Shown here: in pieces, positions 54,840-64,000 of the stretch
How the letters are laid out: every line of letters begins with the position of its first letter
Numbering within the stretch: position 1 is the first letter of the stretch
Assembly: GCA_937995345.1 (NCBI GenBank)
Contig: CALKKS010000018.1
Location: forward strand, 5,969 to 69,968
DNA: 64,000 nt
Source of the DNA: an uncultured Collinsella sp.
Lineage (GTDB): Bacteria > Actinomycetota > Coriobacteriia > Coriobacteriales > Coriobacteriaceae
Direction of reading: 5' to 3'
Notes under the pieces: generated by a model
What the model was told of the DNA's origin: nothing
What the model saw: the letters and a program-made list of their open reading frames with translations, nothing else
The model's database searches: none
Made by a program: the position numbers and the translations under genes

Positions 54840-56612
54840 TCAGTCGAGCTCGTGCGCACGCGCACCTTCGAACTGCATTCGATAGTAACGGGCATAGGTG
54901 CCGCCGCGGGCGAGAAGCTGCTCGTGCGTACCACGTTCCACAACGCGACCATGCTCGACGGTCGCAATCTCGTCGGCATGTTTAATGGTCGAGAGACGGT
55001 GGGCGATGATAATCGTGGTGCGACCGCGCGCCAGGCGCTCGAGCGACTCCTGCACCGCCTCCTCGCTCTCGTTATCCAAGGCGCTCGTTGCCTCGTCCAG
55101 GATCAGGATCTTGGGGTTCTTGAGAAACACGCGCGCAATGGCTACGCGCTGCTTCTGGCCGCCCGAAAGACGGCTGCCGCGCTCGCCCACGACCGTGTCG
55201 TAGCCCTGCGGCAGCGACTCGATGAAGGCATCGATATTGGCGCGGCGGGCGGCCTCGGCGACCTCTTCTGCCGTGGCGCCCGGCTTGCCGTAGGCGATGT
55301 TCTCGCCAATCGTACCGTCAAACAGATAGACATCCTGCTGCACGAGGCCAATAGCGCGGCGCAGACTCTGTTGCGTCACGTCGCGCACGTCTTGGCCATC
55401 GATGCTGACGGATCCAGCAGCCACGTCATAAAAGCGCGGCAGCAGCGAACACGTTGTGGACTTGCCACCGCCCGAGGGGCCAACCAGGGCAATGGTCTGT
55501 CCGGGCTTGATGGACAGATTCATATGGTCGATCACGGGGCGTCCGTCGGCGCTGCCCTCACCCAACTCAACATCCTCGTAGCTAAAGCACACGTCGCGAT
55601 ACTCAACGGCGCCGGCAGTCACCTGCAGATCCGTGGCGCCCGGCTTGTCCTGGATATCCGGCGCGGTCGAGAGCACCTCGTCCATACGCTTAAAGCCGGC
55701 GATAGCCTTCTGATACGTTTCGGCCGAATTGACGAGTGTCTCGAGCGGCGTGCAGAACAGCGAAATATAGAGCGCGAAGGTTGCCATATCGACCGCCTGC
55801 AGCTGTCCCTGGGCGACCAGCCAGCCGCCCAGCAGTACCACGATCACATAGAGCACACCCGAGAGCAGGCCATACGTCGCAGTATAGACGCCCATGGCGT
55901 GATACATGTTCTCCTTGGACGAAAGATAGCGATTGTTGGAGGCGCGGAACTTGAAGCGCTCGGTCTCCTCATTGGCAAAGCTCTTGACCACGCGCATACC
56001 CGCCAGCGAATCCTGCAGCTGCGCATTGATGCCGCTGATCTTTTTGCGGTTGTCGCTAAAGACCTCGCGCATGCGCATGTTCTGCCAAAACATGATGACC
56101 GCAAACGCCGCCGTCACCACGGCCATAGCGAGCGCCAGCACCGGGGCGATGGTAAAGAGGATCACAAACGAGCCGATAATCTCGATGCCGCAGATGATGA
56201 TCCACTCGGGCACGTGGTGTGCCGCCTCGCAGATATCGAACAGGTCGTTGACCACGCGGCTCATCATATCGCCCGAGCTGTTGCGGTCAAAGTACGCAAA
56301 GCTAAAGCGCTCATACTGGTCAAACAGGTCCTCGCGCATCTTGGACTCCATGCGCGCGCCCATCACATGGCCCCAGTAGCTCACAAAGTAGCGGCAGGCG
56401 CAGCGGATGGCATACATCAGCACCAGTCCCACCGCAATCATACCGAGCGCCTGCATAATGGCAGCCTGACCCTGGGTAAACAACCCGCCGGTCAGATTGC
56501 GCAGAATAATAGGAAACGCAAGGTCAATGGCGGCAAGCACCAGAGCACAAACAGTATCAGCAACAAAAAGCCCCATCTGGGGCTCGTAATACGAGAGAAA
56601 CCTTTTCAGCAT
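54840..56612 (-). CDS. ABC exporter, fused membrane and ATPase domains
   Basis: This 590-residue half-transporter has a six-helix type 1 exporter membrane domain (about 1-310, with YFDRNSSGDMMSRVVNDL in the coupling region). The ATPase has Walker A GPSGGGKST, Q-loop LVQQDVYLFDGTIGENI, signature LSGGQKQR and Walker B ILILDEATSALD. It resembles multidrug/lipid exporters and should act as a homodimer, since no partner half is adjacent. The substrate is unknown. GAGGAT precedes the ATG. Confidence 0.95.
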   Translation of the reverse strand: MLKRFLSYYEPQMGLFVADTVCALVLAAIDLAFPIILRNLTGGLFTQGQAAIMQALGMIAVGLVLMYAIRCACRYFVSYWGHVMGARMESKMREDLFDQYERFSFAYFDRNSSGDMMSRVVNDLFDICEAAHHVPEWIIICGIEIIGSFVILFTIAPVLALAMAVVTAAFAVIMFWQNMRMREVFSDNRKKISGINAQLQDSLAGMRVVKSFANEETERFKFRASNNRYLSSKENMYHAMGVYTATYGLLSGVLYVIVVLLGGWLVAQGQLQAVDMATFALYISLFCTPLETLVNSAETYQKAIAGFKRMDEVLSTAPDIQDKPGATDLQVTAGAVEYRDVCFSYEDVELGEGSADGRPVIDHMNLSIKPGQTIALVGPSGGGKSTTCSLLPRFYDVAAGSVSIDGQDVRDVTQQSLRRAIGLVQQDVYLFDGTIGENIAYGKPGATAEEVAEAARRANIDAFIESLPQGYDTVVGERGSRLSGGQKQRVAIARVFLKNPKILILDEATSALDNESEEAVQESLERLARGRTTIIIAHRLSTIKHADEIATVEHGRVVERGTHEQLLARGGTYARYYRMQFEGARAHELD

Positions 56613-56643
56613 GTGATCCTCAAAGAAATATCAGCAACGTAAG

Positions 56644-56682
56644 GCCCTGGGACAAAGTAATCAGTAGTACTTGTCCCAGGGC
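56644..56682. repeat. GGGACAA hairpin between the Nudix and ABC exporter genes
   Basis: GCCCTGGGACAA and TTGTCCCAGGGC are perfect 12-bp arms with a 15-base loop. No T-run follows, so it is either a weak terminator or another GGGACA-core palindrome. Confidence 0.75.
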
Positions 56683-56694
56683 TATCCCCACTCG

Positions 56695-57390
56695 TTAAAG
56701 TTCGGTCCCGCCCAAGCGGTGAGCGATACTGTCACAGGCAAGAGCGCCCACGACGGTCTTGGCGTCTTCGATCTTGCCGTCGAGCACGGCGTCGATCAGC
56801 TCGTGCAGCGGCACCAGGTCCACGTTTACGAACTCGTCATCATCAGGGTTGGGTGCATCGAACTCGAGCTTGGTGGCCAGGTAGATATGAATGATCTCGT
56901 CGCAGAAGCCGCAGGTCGTGACAATCGACGTCAAAAAGCGAATGCGACCGGCCCTAAAGCCCGTCTCCTCGTGCAGTTCACGCTTGGCGCAATCGAGCGG
57001 ATCCTCGCCTGGATCGAGCTTGCCGGCGGGAATCTCGACCGTCACGCGATCGATCGCCGTGCGGTACTGACGCACCAGCACGATCTTGCCGCTCTCGGTA
57101 AGCGCCACAACGGCCGCCGCGCCCGGATGGCGAATGATGTCGCGGGCGCTGCGGTGGCCGTTGGGCAGCTCCACCTCAAGACGGTGGACGTCGAGGATCT
57201 TGCCCTTCCAGGCGCACTCCTCCGAAAGAATCTTCTCGTGCAGCTCGGCATCGTGCGGGTCGTCATCGCCCAGCACCAGCATCGGCTCGTCGACAACCTC
57301 GCCACCCGGCTCGCCCTCGGCGTGCCCATACGTGCGACCGTCCTGCTCGACGATCTGCGCGTCCACGAGTTCTTCGTTCTTCTCGTCCAT
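56695..57390 (-). CDS. Nudix hydrolase, ADP-ribose pyrophosphatase type
   Basis: This 231-residue protein has the Nudix box GKLDPGEDPLDCAKRELHEETG, intact with its REXXEE core, and SARDIIRHPGAAAVVAL before it, typical of the NudF/YqkG group that hydrolyses ADP-ribose. It has an acidic N-terminal extension of about 60 residues. The ATG of MDEKNEEL is preferred because GAGAGGG is 9 bases upstream. It follows purD by about 20 bases. Confidence 0.92.
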   Translation of the reverse strand: MDEKNEELVDAQIVEQDGRTYGHAEGEPGGEVVDEPMLVLGDDDPHDAELHEKILSEECAWKGKILDVHRLEVELPNGHRSARDIIRHPGAAAVVALTESGKIVLVRQYRTAIDRVTVEIPAGKLDPGEDPLDCAKRELHEETGFRAGRIRFLTSIVTTCGFCDEIIHIYLATKLEFDAPNPDDDEFVNVDLVPLHELIDAVLDGKIEDAKTVVGALACDSIAHRLGGTEL

Positions 57391-57411
57391 CCGTCTCATC
57401 CCTCTCGGACT

Positions 57412-58716
57412 TTAGGCATCCCAGGCGTCGCGGCCACGCAGCGCGCGCAGACCGATGTCGTGACGCAGGGTCTTGCCCTCAAAATCAATCTTCTCGCAGG
57501 CCTCGTAGGCAAGGTTGCGAGCGTTCTCGAACGTGTCACCCAGCGCGGTCACGGCAAGCACTCGGCCACCGTTGGTCACGAGCCGACCGTCCACCACGGC
57601 GGTGCCGGCATGGTACACGGTCACGTTCTCCATGGCCTCGGCGTCGGCGATGCCGGTAATGACTTTGCCCTTCTCATAGCTGCCGGGGTAGCCCGCGCTC
57701 GTCAGGACAACAGCCACAGCCCACTCGTCACGCCAATCGAGCTCAATCTGATCAAGCTCGCAGTTGGCGCAGGCGAGCATAACCTCGACCAGGTCGTTCT
57801 TGAGGCGCGGCAGCACGACCTGCGTCTCGGGGTCGCCAAAGCGGGCGTTGAACTCCAGCACCTTGGGGCCGGCGGGGGTGAGCATAAAGCCGCCGTACAG
57901 GCAGCCGCGGTAGTCAATGCCCTCGGCAGCAAGCTCGGCCACGGTCTGCTCCATGACCGCCACCATGGTGGCGTGCTCCTCGTCGGTCACGATGGGCACC
58001 GGGCTGTAGACGCCCATGCCGCCGGTATTGGGGCCAAGGTCGCCCTCGAGCGCACGCTTGTGGTCCTGCGAGGTGGCCATAGGGCGCACGGTCTTGCCGT
58101 CGGTAAAGGCCAGCAGCGAGCACTCGGGACCAACAAGCATCTCCTCAATGACAACGGTGTTGCCGGCATCACCAAAGGTACCGCCAAAGCACTCGCGCAC
58201 GGCCTCCTCGGCCTGCTCGAGCTCAGTCGCCACGATAACGCCCTTGCCTGCGGCCAGGCCGTCAGCCTTCACGACCAGCGGGGCACCCTGCTCACGCACA
58301 TAGGCGAGAGCCGAAGCCTCGTCGGTAAACGAGCCATAGGCGGCCGTCGGAATGCCGGCACGCTCCATGAGCTGCTTGGAGAATAGCTTGGAGCCCTCCA
58401 TCTGAGCGCCCTCGGCACCCGGGCCAAAGCAGGGAATACCCGCCGCGCGCACGGCATCGGCCACGCCCGCCACGAGCGGAGCCTCGGGGCCAATCACCAC
58501 GAGTCCGCATCCATGGCTCTGGGCAAACGCCGCCACGGCCGCAGGATCGCAATCGTCGAGAACCACGTTCTCGCCGCAGCTCGCGGTGCCGCCGTTACCC
58601 GGCGCAATGTAGAGCTTGCCGGCGCGCGGTGATGCTGCGAGCTTAGCTGCTAAAGCGTGCTCGCGGCCGCCGCTGCCCAACAACAGGATGTCGATGGTTT
58701 GAGTGTCCGCCTTCAA
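57412..58716 (-). CDS. purD: Phosphoribosylamine-glycine ligase
   Basis: This 434-residue ATP-grasp enzyme makes GAR from phosphoribosylamine and glycine. It shows LLLGSGGREHALAAKL, VVKADGLAAGKGVIVA, GPECSLLAFTDGKTV and the family's NTGGMGVYSPVP. The TTG start with GGAGG six bases upstream is preferred over an in-frame ATG 33 bases earlier that lacks a ribosome site. The Nudix gene follows directly. Confidence 0.95.
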   Translation of the reverse strand: MKADTQTIDILLLGSGGREHALAAKLAASPRAGKLYIAPGNGGTASCGENVVLDDCDPAAVAAFAQSHGCGLVVIGPEAPLVAGVADAVRAAGIPCFGPGAEGAQMEGSKLFSKQLMERAGIPTAAYGSFTDEASALAYVREQGAPLVVKADGLAAGKGVIVATELEQAEEAVRECFGGTFGDAGNTVVIEEMLVGPECSLLAFTDGKTVRPMATSQDHKRALEGDLGPNTGGMGVYSPVPIVTDEEHATMVAVMEQTVAELAAEGIDYRGCLYGGFMLTPAGPKVLEFNARFGDPETQVVLPRLKNDLVEVMLACANCELDQIELDWRDEWAVAVVLTSAGYPGSYEKGKVITGIADAEAMENVTVYHAGTAVVDGRLVTNGGRVLAVTALGDTFENARNLAYEACEKIDFEGKTLRHDIGLRALRGRDAWDA

Positions 58717-58773
58717 GGGTGCCTCCTCTATGGATGAACGGCCCGCCAACTATGCGGACCCATTACAAAGCAA

Positions 58774-58815
58774 ATATACCCCTCGGCCGCCCGCTTGGGC
58801 TGCAAAGGGGTATAT
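58774..58815 (-). terminator. Terminator-like hairpin behind purA
   Basis: ATATACCCCT and AGGGGTATAT are perfect arms around a G/C-rich loop. TTTGCTTTG follows on the minus strand. It separates purA from purD. Confidence 0.75.
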
Positions 58816-58837
58816 CGCAATAACCGAATAGCGCCGA

Positions 58838-60124
<1,287 letters not shown>

Positions 60125-60217
60125 GTTTACTCCTTACATTCATGGACTGTCTACGCGCCACGCTGGCACGCAGAAGCACAAAACATTCCCAGTATACCCG
60201 TGCAACGGGCGCCTGTC

Positions 60218-61609
60218 CTACTCCTCGGTATGCGCCCCATCAAGCTCATAGAACTTGGTGGATGCCGGCAGGAACATCAGGTCGACGTCACCGATCGGGC
60301 CCGAACGGTTCTTGGCCACGACGATACGCGTAACGCCCTCGTCGGGTCGATCGTCGCGCGAGGCTTCGGCCTCGTCGGCGGATCGGTCCAAGAACATAAC
60401 GATGTCGGCGTCCTGCTCGATGGAGCCCGATTCACGCAGGTCGGACAGCTGCGGGCGCTTGCCGGTACGGGACTCGACCTGACGCGACAGCTGCGACAGC
60501 GCGATCAACGGAATCTTGAGCTCCTTGGCCATAATCTTCAGACCACGCGACATCTCGGAGACCTCGACGGTACGGCTCTCGGAGCGACGTCCCGGCGGAG
60601 GACTCACCAGCTGCAGGTAGTCCAGGATGATGATGGCCTTCTCCTTGTTGTGGAGCATGCGGCGGCTCTTGGCGCGGATCTCGGTCACCGTGGTGCCGGG
60701 CGTATCGTCAATCAGGATATCGAGCTTAGACAAGGTCTGCGTGGCCTCGTTGATATTGGCCCACTGCTCGGGGCTAATGCGGCCCGTACGGAAGTCGCTG
60801 ATCGAGATCATGGCGTAGGCGCAAATCAGGCGCTGGGCAATTTCCTTACCCGACATCTCCAGCGAGAAGAAGCCGACGGTATAGCCCGCAGCGGCGGCAT
60901 TCAGCGCCAGGTTCAGAGCAAACGACGTCTTACCCACGGCAGGGCGGGCGCCGATGATGATGAGCTGGCCCTCGCGAAAACCCATGAGCATGCGGTCGAG
61001 CGACGGGAAGCCGGTGGGCACGCCCGCGGCCTGTCCGCCGGCCTTACATACTTCCTCGGCCTCGTTATAGGCCTCGACCATAAACTCGGTCAGTGTCTTA
61101 TAGCTCGACTTGACCTCGCGCGCCGTGACCTTGAGCAGCTTGCTCTCGGCCAGCTCCACGACCTCTTTGGTGTCGGTAGGGGCGTTATAGGCCAGCGCGT
61201 TGATCTCGTTGGTGGCACCGATCAGCTCGCGCAGCATCGAGTCGCGACGAACGATGGCGGCATGGTGCTGCCAGTTCACGAGCGACAGGGTCTGACCCAT
61301 CAGCTCCAAAATGTAGGCCTCGCCGCCCACGGCATCAAGCTTGTTGATGCTGCGCAGGTAATCGATCAGCGAGATAGAGTCGATGGGAATGCGGCTGTTG
61401 TACATATCGACCATCGCGGTGTAGATGGTCTTATGAATGGGCCGGTAGAAGTCATCGGGCTGCAGCTCGACCTGGGCCTCCTCGACCACCTCGGGCGACA
61501 GCAGCATGGCGGCCAGTACGTTGGCCTCTGCGTCTTGGTTTTGAGGGAGACCCAACTTGGAGCCACGGTCCTCGACCGTCAGCCCCGTCTCCCTTTCGTC
61601 ATATGCCAT
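60218..61609 (-). CDS. dnaB: Replicative DNA helicase
   Basis: This 463-residue DnaB-type helicase has an N-terminal DnaB-N domain (LPQNQDAEANVLAAMLLSP) and a RecA-like core with Walker A GARPAVGKTS, Walker B IIILDYLQLV, and the arginine-finger region KNRSGPIGDVDLMFLP. The ATG of MAYDERE has GAGG seven bases upstream; an earlier ATG four codons before lacks one. It lies about 220 bases downstream of rplI, an arrangement common in bacteria. Confidence 0.97.
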   Translation of the reverse strand: MAYDERETGLTVEDRGSKLGLPQNQDAEANVLAAMLLSPEVVEEAQVELQPDDFYRPIHKTIYTAMVDMYNSRIPIDSISLIDYLRSINKLDAVGGEAYILELMGQTLSLVNWQHHAAIVRRDSMLRELIGATNEINALAYNAPTDTKEVVELAESKLLKVTAREVKSSYKTLTEFMVEAYNEAEEVCKAGGQAAGVPTGFPSLDRMLMGFREGQLIIIGARPAVGKTSFALNLALNAAAAGYTVGFFSLEMSGKEIAQRLICAYAMISISDFRTGRISPEQWANINEATQTLSKLDILIDDTPGTTVTEIRAKSRRMLHNKEKAIIILDYLQLVSPPPGRRSESRTVEVSEMSRGLKIMAKELKIPLIALSQLSRQVESRTGKRPQLSDLRESGSIEQDADIVMFLDRSADEAEASRDDRPDEGVTRIVVAKNRSGPIGDVDLMFLPASTKFYELDGAHTEE

Positions 61610-61770
61610 GAGCATCCTCATTCATATCGCTTGCGAGCATCCATAGTATCAGCCACGGTCCCAAAACGGACCGCGCGCCGGCAATCATCACCGAACCAAA
61701 CGGATGAACGGTCCCACAAATAGACCTCACCGCACCGTCTTCTATGGCACTTGCAGAGCGCTAAAAAGCA

Positions 61771-61801
61771 AAAGGGCGCCCTGGTCTCCCAGAGCGCCCT
61801 T
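61771..61801 (-). terminator. Terminator of the rpsF-ssb-rpsR-rplI operon
   Basis: On the minus strand AAGGGCGCTCTGG pairs with CCAGGGCGCCCTT and runs into TTGCTTTTT. Confidence 0.9.
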
Positions 61802-61832
61802 CTTAGAACAAGATTGTTGCGTTGCAGCAATG

Positions 61833-62372
61833 CTACTCGGCAGCAGCCTCAGTCTCGACCTCGGCGGTCTCGGCCTCGGCGACCTCAGCGGCCTCCTCGA
61901 CCTCAGCCTCGGCAGCGAGCTCCTCGGCGGTAACGCCGACGAGAACGACAACCTCGGCCTTGATCTCGCGGTACAGCGAGATGGAAACGGTGTGGGCACC
62001 GGCAACCTTGATGGGCTTACCGAGCTCGACGCGCTTGCGATCGATGTCCATACCGAGCTGATCCTTGATGGCGTCAGCGATCATAGCAGCGGTAACGGAG
62101 CCAAAGAGGATGCCCTCGTCGCCGACCTTGACGTCAACGGTGACCGTCTTGCCCTCGAAGGCAGCCTTGGTCTCGTTGGCGGTAGCCAGACGGACGGCCT
62201 CGCGCTTGGCGATGTTGTTGCGACGCTCGTCAAGCTGCTTGAGGTTGCCCTTGGTGGCGGCAACAGCGAGCTTCTTGGGGAACAGGAAGTTCTCAGCGTA
62301 ACCCTGAGCGACCTCTACGACGTCACCCTCGCCGCCCTTGCCCTTGATCTCATCGAGAAGAATAACCTTCAT
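61833..62372 (-). CDS. rplI: Ribosomal protein bL9
   Basis: This is 179 residues. The N-terminal domain (MKVILLDEIKGKGGEGDVVEVAQGYAENFLFP) is canonical. The C-terminal domain follows, and an extra Glu/Ala-rich tail of about 30 residues extends past the usual 150. GGGAG precedes the ATG. It is last in the operon with rpsF, ssb and rpsR. Confidence 0.97.
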   Translation of the reverse strand: MKVILLDEIKGKGGEGDVVEVAQGYAENFLFPKKLAVAATKGNLKQLDERRNNIAKREAVRLATANETKAAFEGKTVTVDVKVGDEGILFGSVTAAMIADAIKDQLGMDIDRKRVELGKPIKVAGAHTVSISLYREIKAEVVVLVGVTAEELAAEAEVEEAAEVAEAETAEVETEAAAE

Positions 62373-62387
62373 GATGCGTCTCCCTTC

Positions 62388-62654
62388 TTAGCCGCGGTCG
62401 CGGTTGCCACGAGAGGAAACCACGGGGACGGTGTACGGCAGGAGAGCCATCTCGCGGGCGCGCTTGATGGCGTTGGCGATGTCATGCTGATGCTGCGTGC
62501 AAGCGCCAGTGACGCGACGGGGCTTGATTTTGCCACGGTCGGTCATGTACTTACGGAGAAGCTGAGTGTCCTTATAGTCGATGAACTCAGTGTTCTCCTT
62601 GCAGAACTGGCAGTACTTACGACGCGGCTGACGTGCAGAAAAATCATTAGCCAT
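62388..62654 (-). CDS. rpsR: Ribosomal protein bS18
   Basis: This 88-residue protein has RRKYCQFCKENTEFIDYKD, where the Cys pair marks the zinc-binding (C+) form seen in many actinobacteria. LLRKYMTDRGKIKPRRVTG and an Arg-rich helix follow. The ATG of MANDFSARQ has GAAAGG nine bases upstream. Confidence 0.97.
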   Translation of the reverse strand: MANDFSARQPRRKYCQFCKENTEFIDYKDTQLLRKYMTDRGKIKPRRVTGACTQHQHDIANAIKRAREMALLPYTVPVVSSRGNRDRG

Positions 62655-62726
62655 GTCAAAATACCTTTCATTTGGCAACTTCGGCGAACCGAAGCCGCCT
62701 CTCACTCAAAAATAGGTGAACAGCCC

Positions 62727-63179
62727 TTAAAACGGGATGTCCTCATCGTAGACGTCGACCGCGGGCGGCGTAGCCACCGGTGCGGCAGGACGTGCTGCGG
62801 GCGCGGGAGCTGCGGGGGCGTAACCGCCCTGATCATAGCCACCCTGGCCACCACGGGAGCTCATAAACTCAATCTCATCGACGATGACCTCAAGCTTGCT
62901 CCTGCGCTGGCCGTCGCGCTCCCAAGAGCTGTAGCGCAGCTTGCCCTCGATCGCGACCTTGTTTCCCTTTGCCAGGAAACGGCTCACGGCCTCGGCGCGC
63001 GTGCCGAACATAGTGCAGTCGACAAAGTTGGGATAGTCCTCCCACTCGCCAGTCTGCGGGTTGCGGCGACGATCGTTCACGGCGACGCCAAAGGACAGAA
63101 CCTGGGTTCCGCCGGCGGTGGCGCGCAGCTCGGGATCACGCGTGAGGTTACCGGTGATGTTCACTCGATTGATGCTCAT
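62727..63179 (-). CDS. ssb: Single-stranded DNA-binding protein
   Basis: This 150-residue SSB has an OB fold (INRVNITGNLTRDPELR to VAIEGKLRYSSWERDGQRRSKLEVIVDEI), a Gly/Ala/Pro-rich linker and the acidic tip DEDIPF that recruits partner proteins. It sits between rpsF and rpsR as is usual. Confidence 0.97.
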   Translation of the reverse strand: MSINRVNITGNLTRDPELRATAGGTQVLSFGVAVNDRRRNPQTGEWEDYPNFVDCTMFGTRAEAVSRFLAKGNKVAIEGKLRYSSWERDGQRRSKLEVIVDEIEFMSSRGGQGGYDQGGYAPAAPAPAARPAAPVATPPAVDVYDEDIPF

Positions 63180-63227
63180 AACTCACTACTTCCTCTTGGG
63201 GCACAAGCCCAGTCCAAAACGACAGTC

Positions 63228-63521
63228 TTACTCCTGGTCGTCGCGACGGACGATCATGTGGCGGACCACAGCGTCGGTGATGCGCAGGACGCGATCAAGC
63301 TCGGCGATCTGGGTAGGATCTGCGTGGAAATTGATGAGGGTGTAGTCACCATCGGTGAGGTCGTTGATCTCGTAGGCGAGCTTGCGCTTGCCCCACTCGT
63401 CAACGGAGTCGACCTTGCCAGCGCCCTCAGCGATCGTGGTATCGATACGCTTCATAACAGCGAGACGAGTCTCGGGGTCGAGCGACGGGTCAACAAAGAA
63501 CAGCAGTTCATAAGCCTTCAT
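63228..63521 (-). CDS. rpsF: Ribosomal protein bS6
   Basis: This 97-residue protein shows MKAYELLFFVDPSLDPE, WGKRKLAYEINDLTDGDYTLINF and the C-terminal RHMIVRRD. The ATG of MKAYE has GGAGG seven bases upstream. It is first in the operon, with a promoter and a leader hairpin upstream. Confidence 0.97.
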   Translation of the reverse strand: MKAYELLFFVDPSLDPETRLAVMKRIDTTIAEGAGKVDSVDEWGKRKLAYEINDLTDGDYTLINFHADPTQIAELDRVLRITDAVVRHMIVRRDDQE

Positions 63522-63547
63522 ATTGTCACCTCCTCTGGGCAAATGTG

Positions 63548-63576
63548 GCTTCAGGTCGTGAAGGTGCGCCTGAAGC
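63548..63576 (-). promoter_or_regulatory. Leader hairpin of the rpsF operon
   Basis: GCTTCAGG and CCTGAAGC form 8-bp arms around an A/C-rich asymmetric loop in the transcript leader. Many rpsF leaders carry an S6:S18-binding autoregulatory structure; this hairpin is at the right place, but I could not confirm the conserved bulge. Confidence 0.45.
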
Positions 63577-63592
63577 AGGAAAAGACTTGGTA

Positions 63593-63621
63593 ATAATATC
63601 TTTCAACCTCCCAGGCTGCAA
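63593..63621 (-). promoter_or_regulatory. Promoter of the rpsF operon
   Basis: On the minus strand TTGCAG and TATTAT are separated by exactly 17 bases, about 70 bases before the rpsF start. Confidence 0.6.
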
Positions 63622-64000
63622 GAATATGCAGCTACAACCTCATGACCTCCACATATGTCCATACTCACACGGCGCTTCATGCGTCTTCCAACCAAATGCT
63701 GACCAAATGCTTGACGGATCTGTGGACAAGATACGGCGCCACGGGGACAAACCAAATCAAACCGCAGGTCAGCAATTGCAAGGCTGTGGTCGCGAAATGC
63801 ATACCAGTGGCTCACAACACCGTTCAAAGATTTTTAAAATTGCTGCCACGTCGTTTATAAATACCTATTTTGAACAATTTGCTGCATGCTGCCATGCTGG
63901 TCAGAGACCGTTTTTGGCCTCCTAAATCCCGTCACGAAGCCAAGCGTTTGGTTGATTTCCGATCTCAGCCGAACACATTGAGTGAATAGGCCGTTCCCAC
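63622..64000. other. Upstream region with no recognised gene
   Basis: These last 380 bases are AT-richer and hold only short, unconvincing reading frames. One DnaA-box-like TGTGGACAA occurs near 63721, but it is single. Confidence 0.6.

Noticed and set aside
63721..63729. DnaA-box-like TGTGGACAA near the rpsF-ssb-rpsR-rplI-dnaB block, suggesting oriC
   Set aside because: Only one box is present, with no cluster, no AT-rich unwinding tract pattern, and no dnaA/dnaN nearby.

Overview
The window looks like a chromosomal segment of a high-GC gut actinobacterium of class Coriobacteriia, most likely Collinsella or a close relative. The evidence is high-GC codon use, a 12-TM LuxR-type regulator of the kind common in this class, very large LPXTG-like surface proteins, an NfnAB pair, and housekeeping proteins of actinobacterial type. 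This is inference from the sequence; no database was searched. I recognised no rRNA, tRNA, CRISPR array, phage or transposase gene.

Layout. 0-11.4 kb: Sir2 deacetylase, exonuclease III, a complete ECF vitamin transporter (S, fused double ATPase, T), glmU, prs, pth, and the overlapping nfnA-nfnB pair for ferredoxin/NAD(P)H electron bifurcation. 11.7-21.1 kb: two sortase-anchored surface proteins with near-identical sorting signals, palindromic upstream elements and hairpin arrays downstream. 21.3-24.7 kb: membrane LuxR regulator, an AAA ATPase cassette bounded by 63-bp direct repeats, and a cytidylate-kinase-like protein. 24.8-31.4 kb: a polar amino-acid ABC transporter, YqeY, a parvulin foldase, a PTS EIIA and a RelB/PIN toxin-antitoxin pair. 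31.5-38.8 kb: purF-purM-purN, a CmpB-type membrane protein, an orphan MoaE-like protein, a class-B-like sortase and purE. 39.1-45.5 kb: one giant surface GH31 glycosidase. 45.5-48.9 kb: an AT-richer accessory island with a Phd/RelE-type module, a DUF4143 ATPase and several palindromes. 48.9-63.5 kb: carA-carB, an ABC exporter, a Nudix hydrolase, purD, purA, dnaB and the rpsF-ssb-rpsR-rplI operon, all on the minus strand.

How the genes fit together. Nucleotide supply is prominent: prs makes PRPP, purF/D/N/M/E/A serve purine synthesis and carAB feeds pyrimidine and arginine synthesis. The surface group is three LPXTG-like proteins plus a sortase and points to life on mucus or host glycans. The GH31 enzyme resembles alpha-N-acetylgalactosaminidase-type GH31 enzymes and carries FN3, F5/8C, dockerin-like, cohesin-like and FIVAR modules.

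The most unusual content is non-coding. Intergenic junctions are packed with palindromes. Many share a GGGAC(A/G) or GTCCC core but have unrelated arms. Others include five exact 15-25-15 hairpins in two arrays, two long palindromes with unrelated arms but matching loops, a 191-bp palindromic segment read through in frame inside the ECF ATPase linker, four 19-bp iterons in front of an ATPase, and direct repeats bracketing two unrelated ATPase genes. These look like families of small mobile or recombinogenic elements, some of them doubling as terminators or operators.
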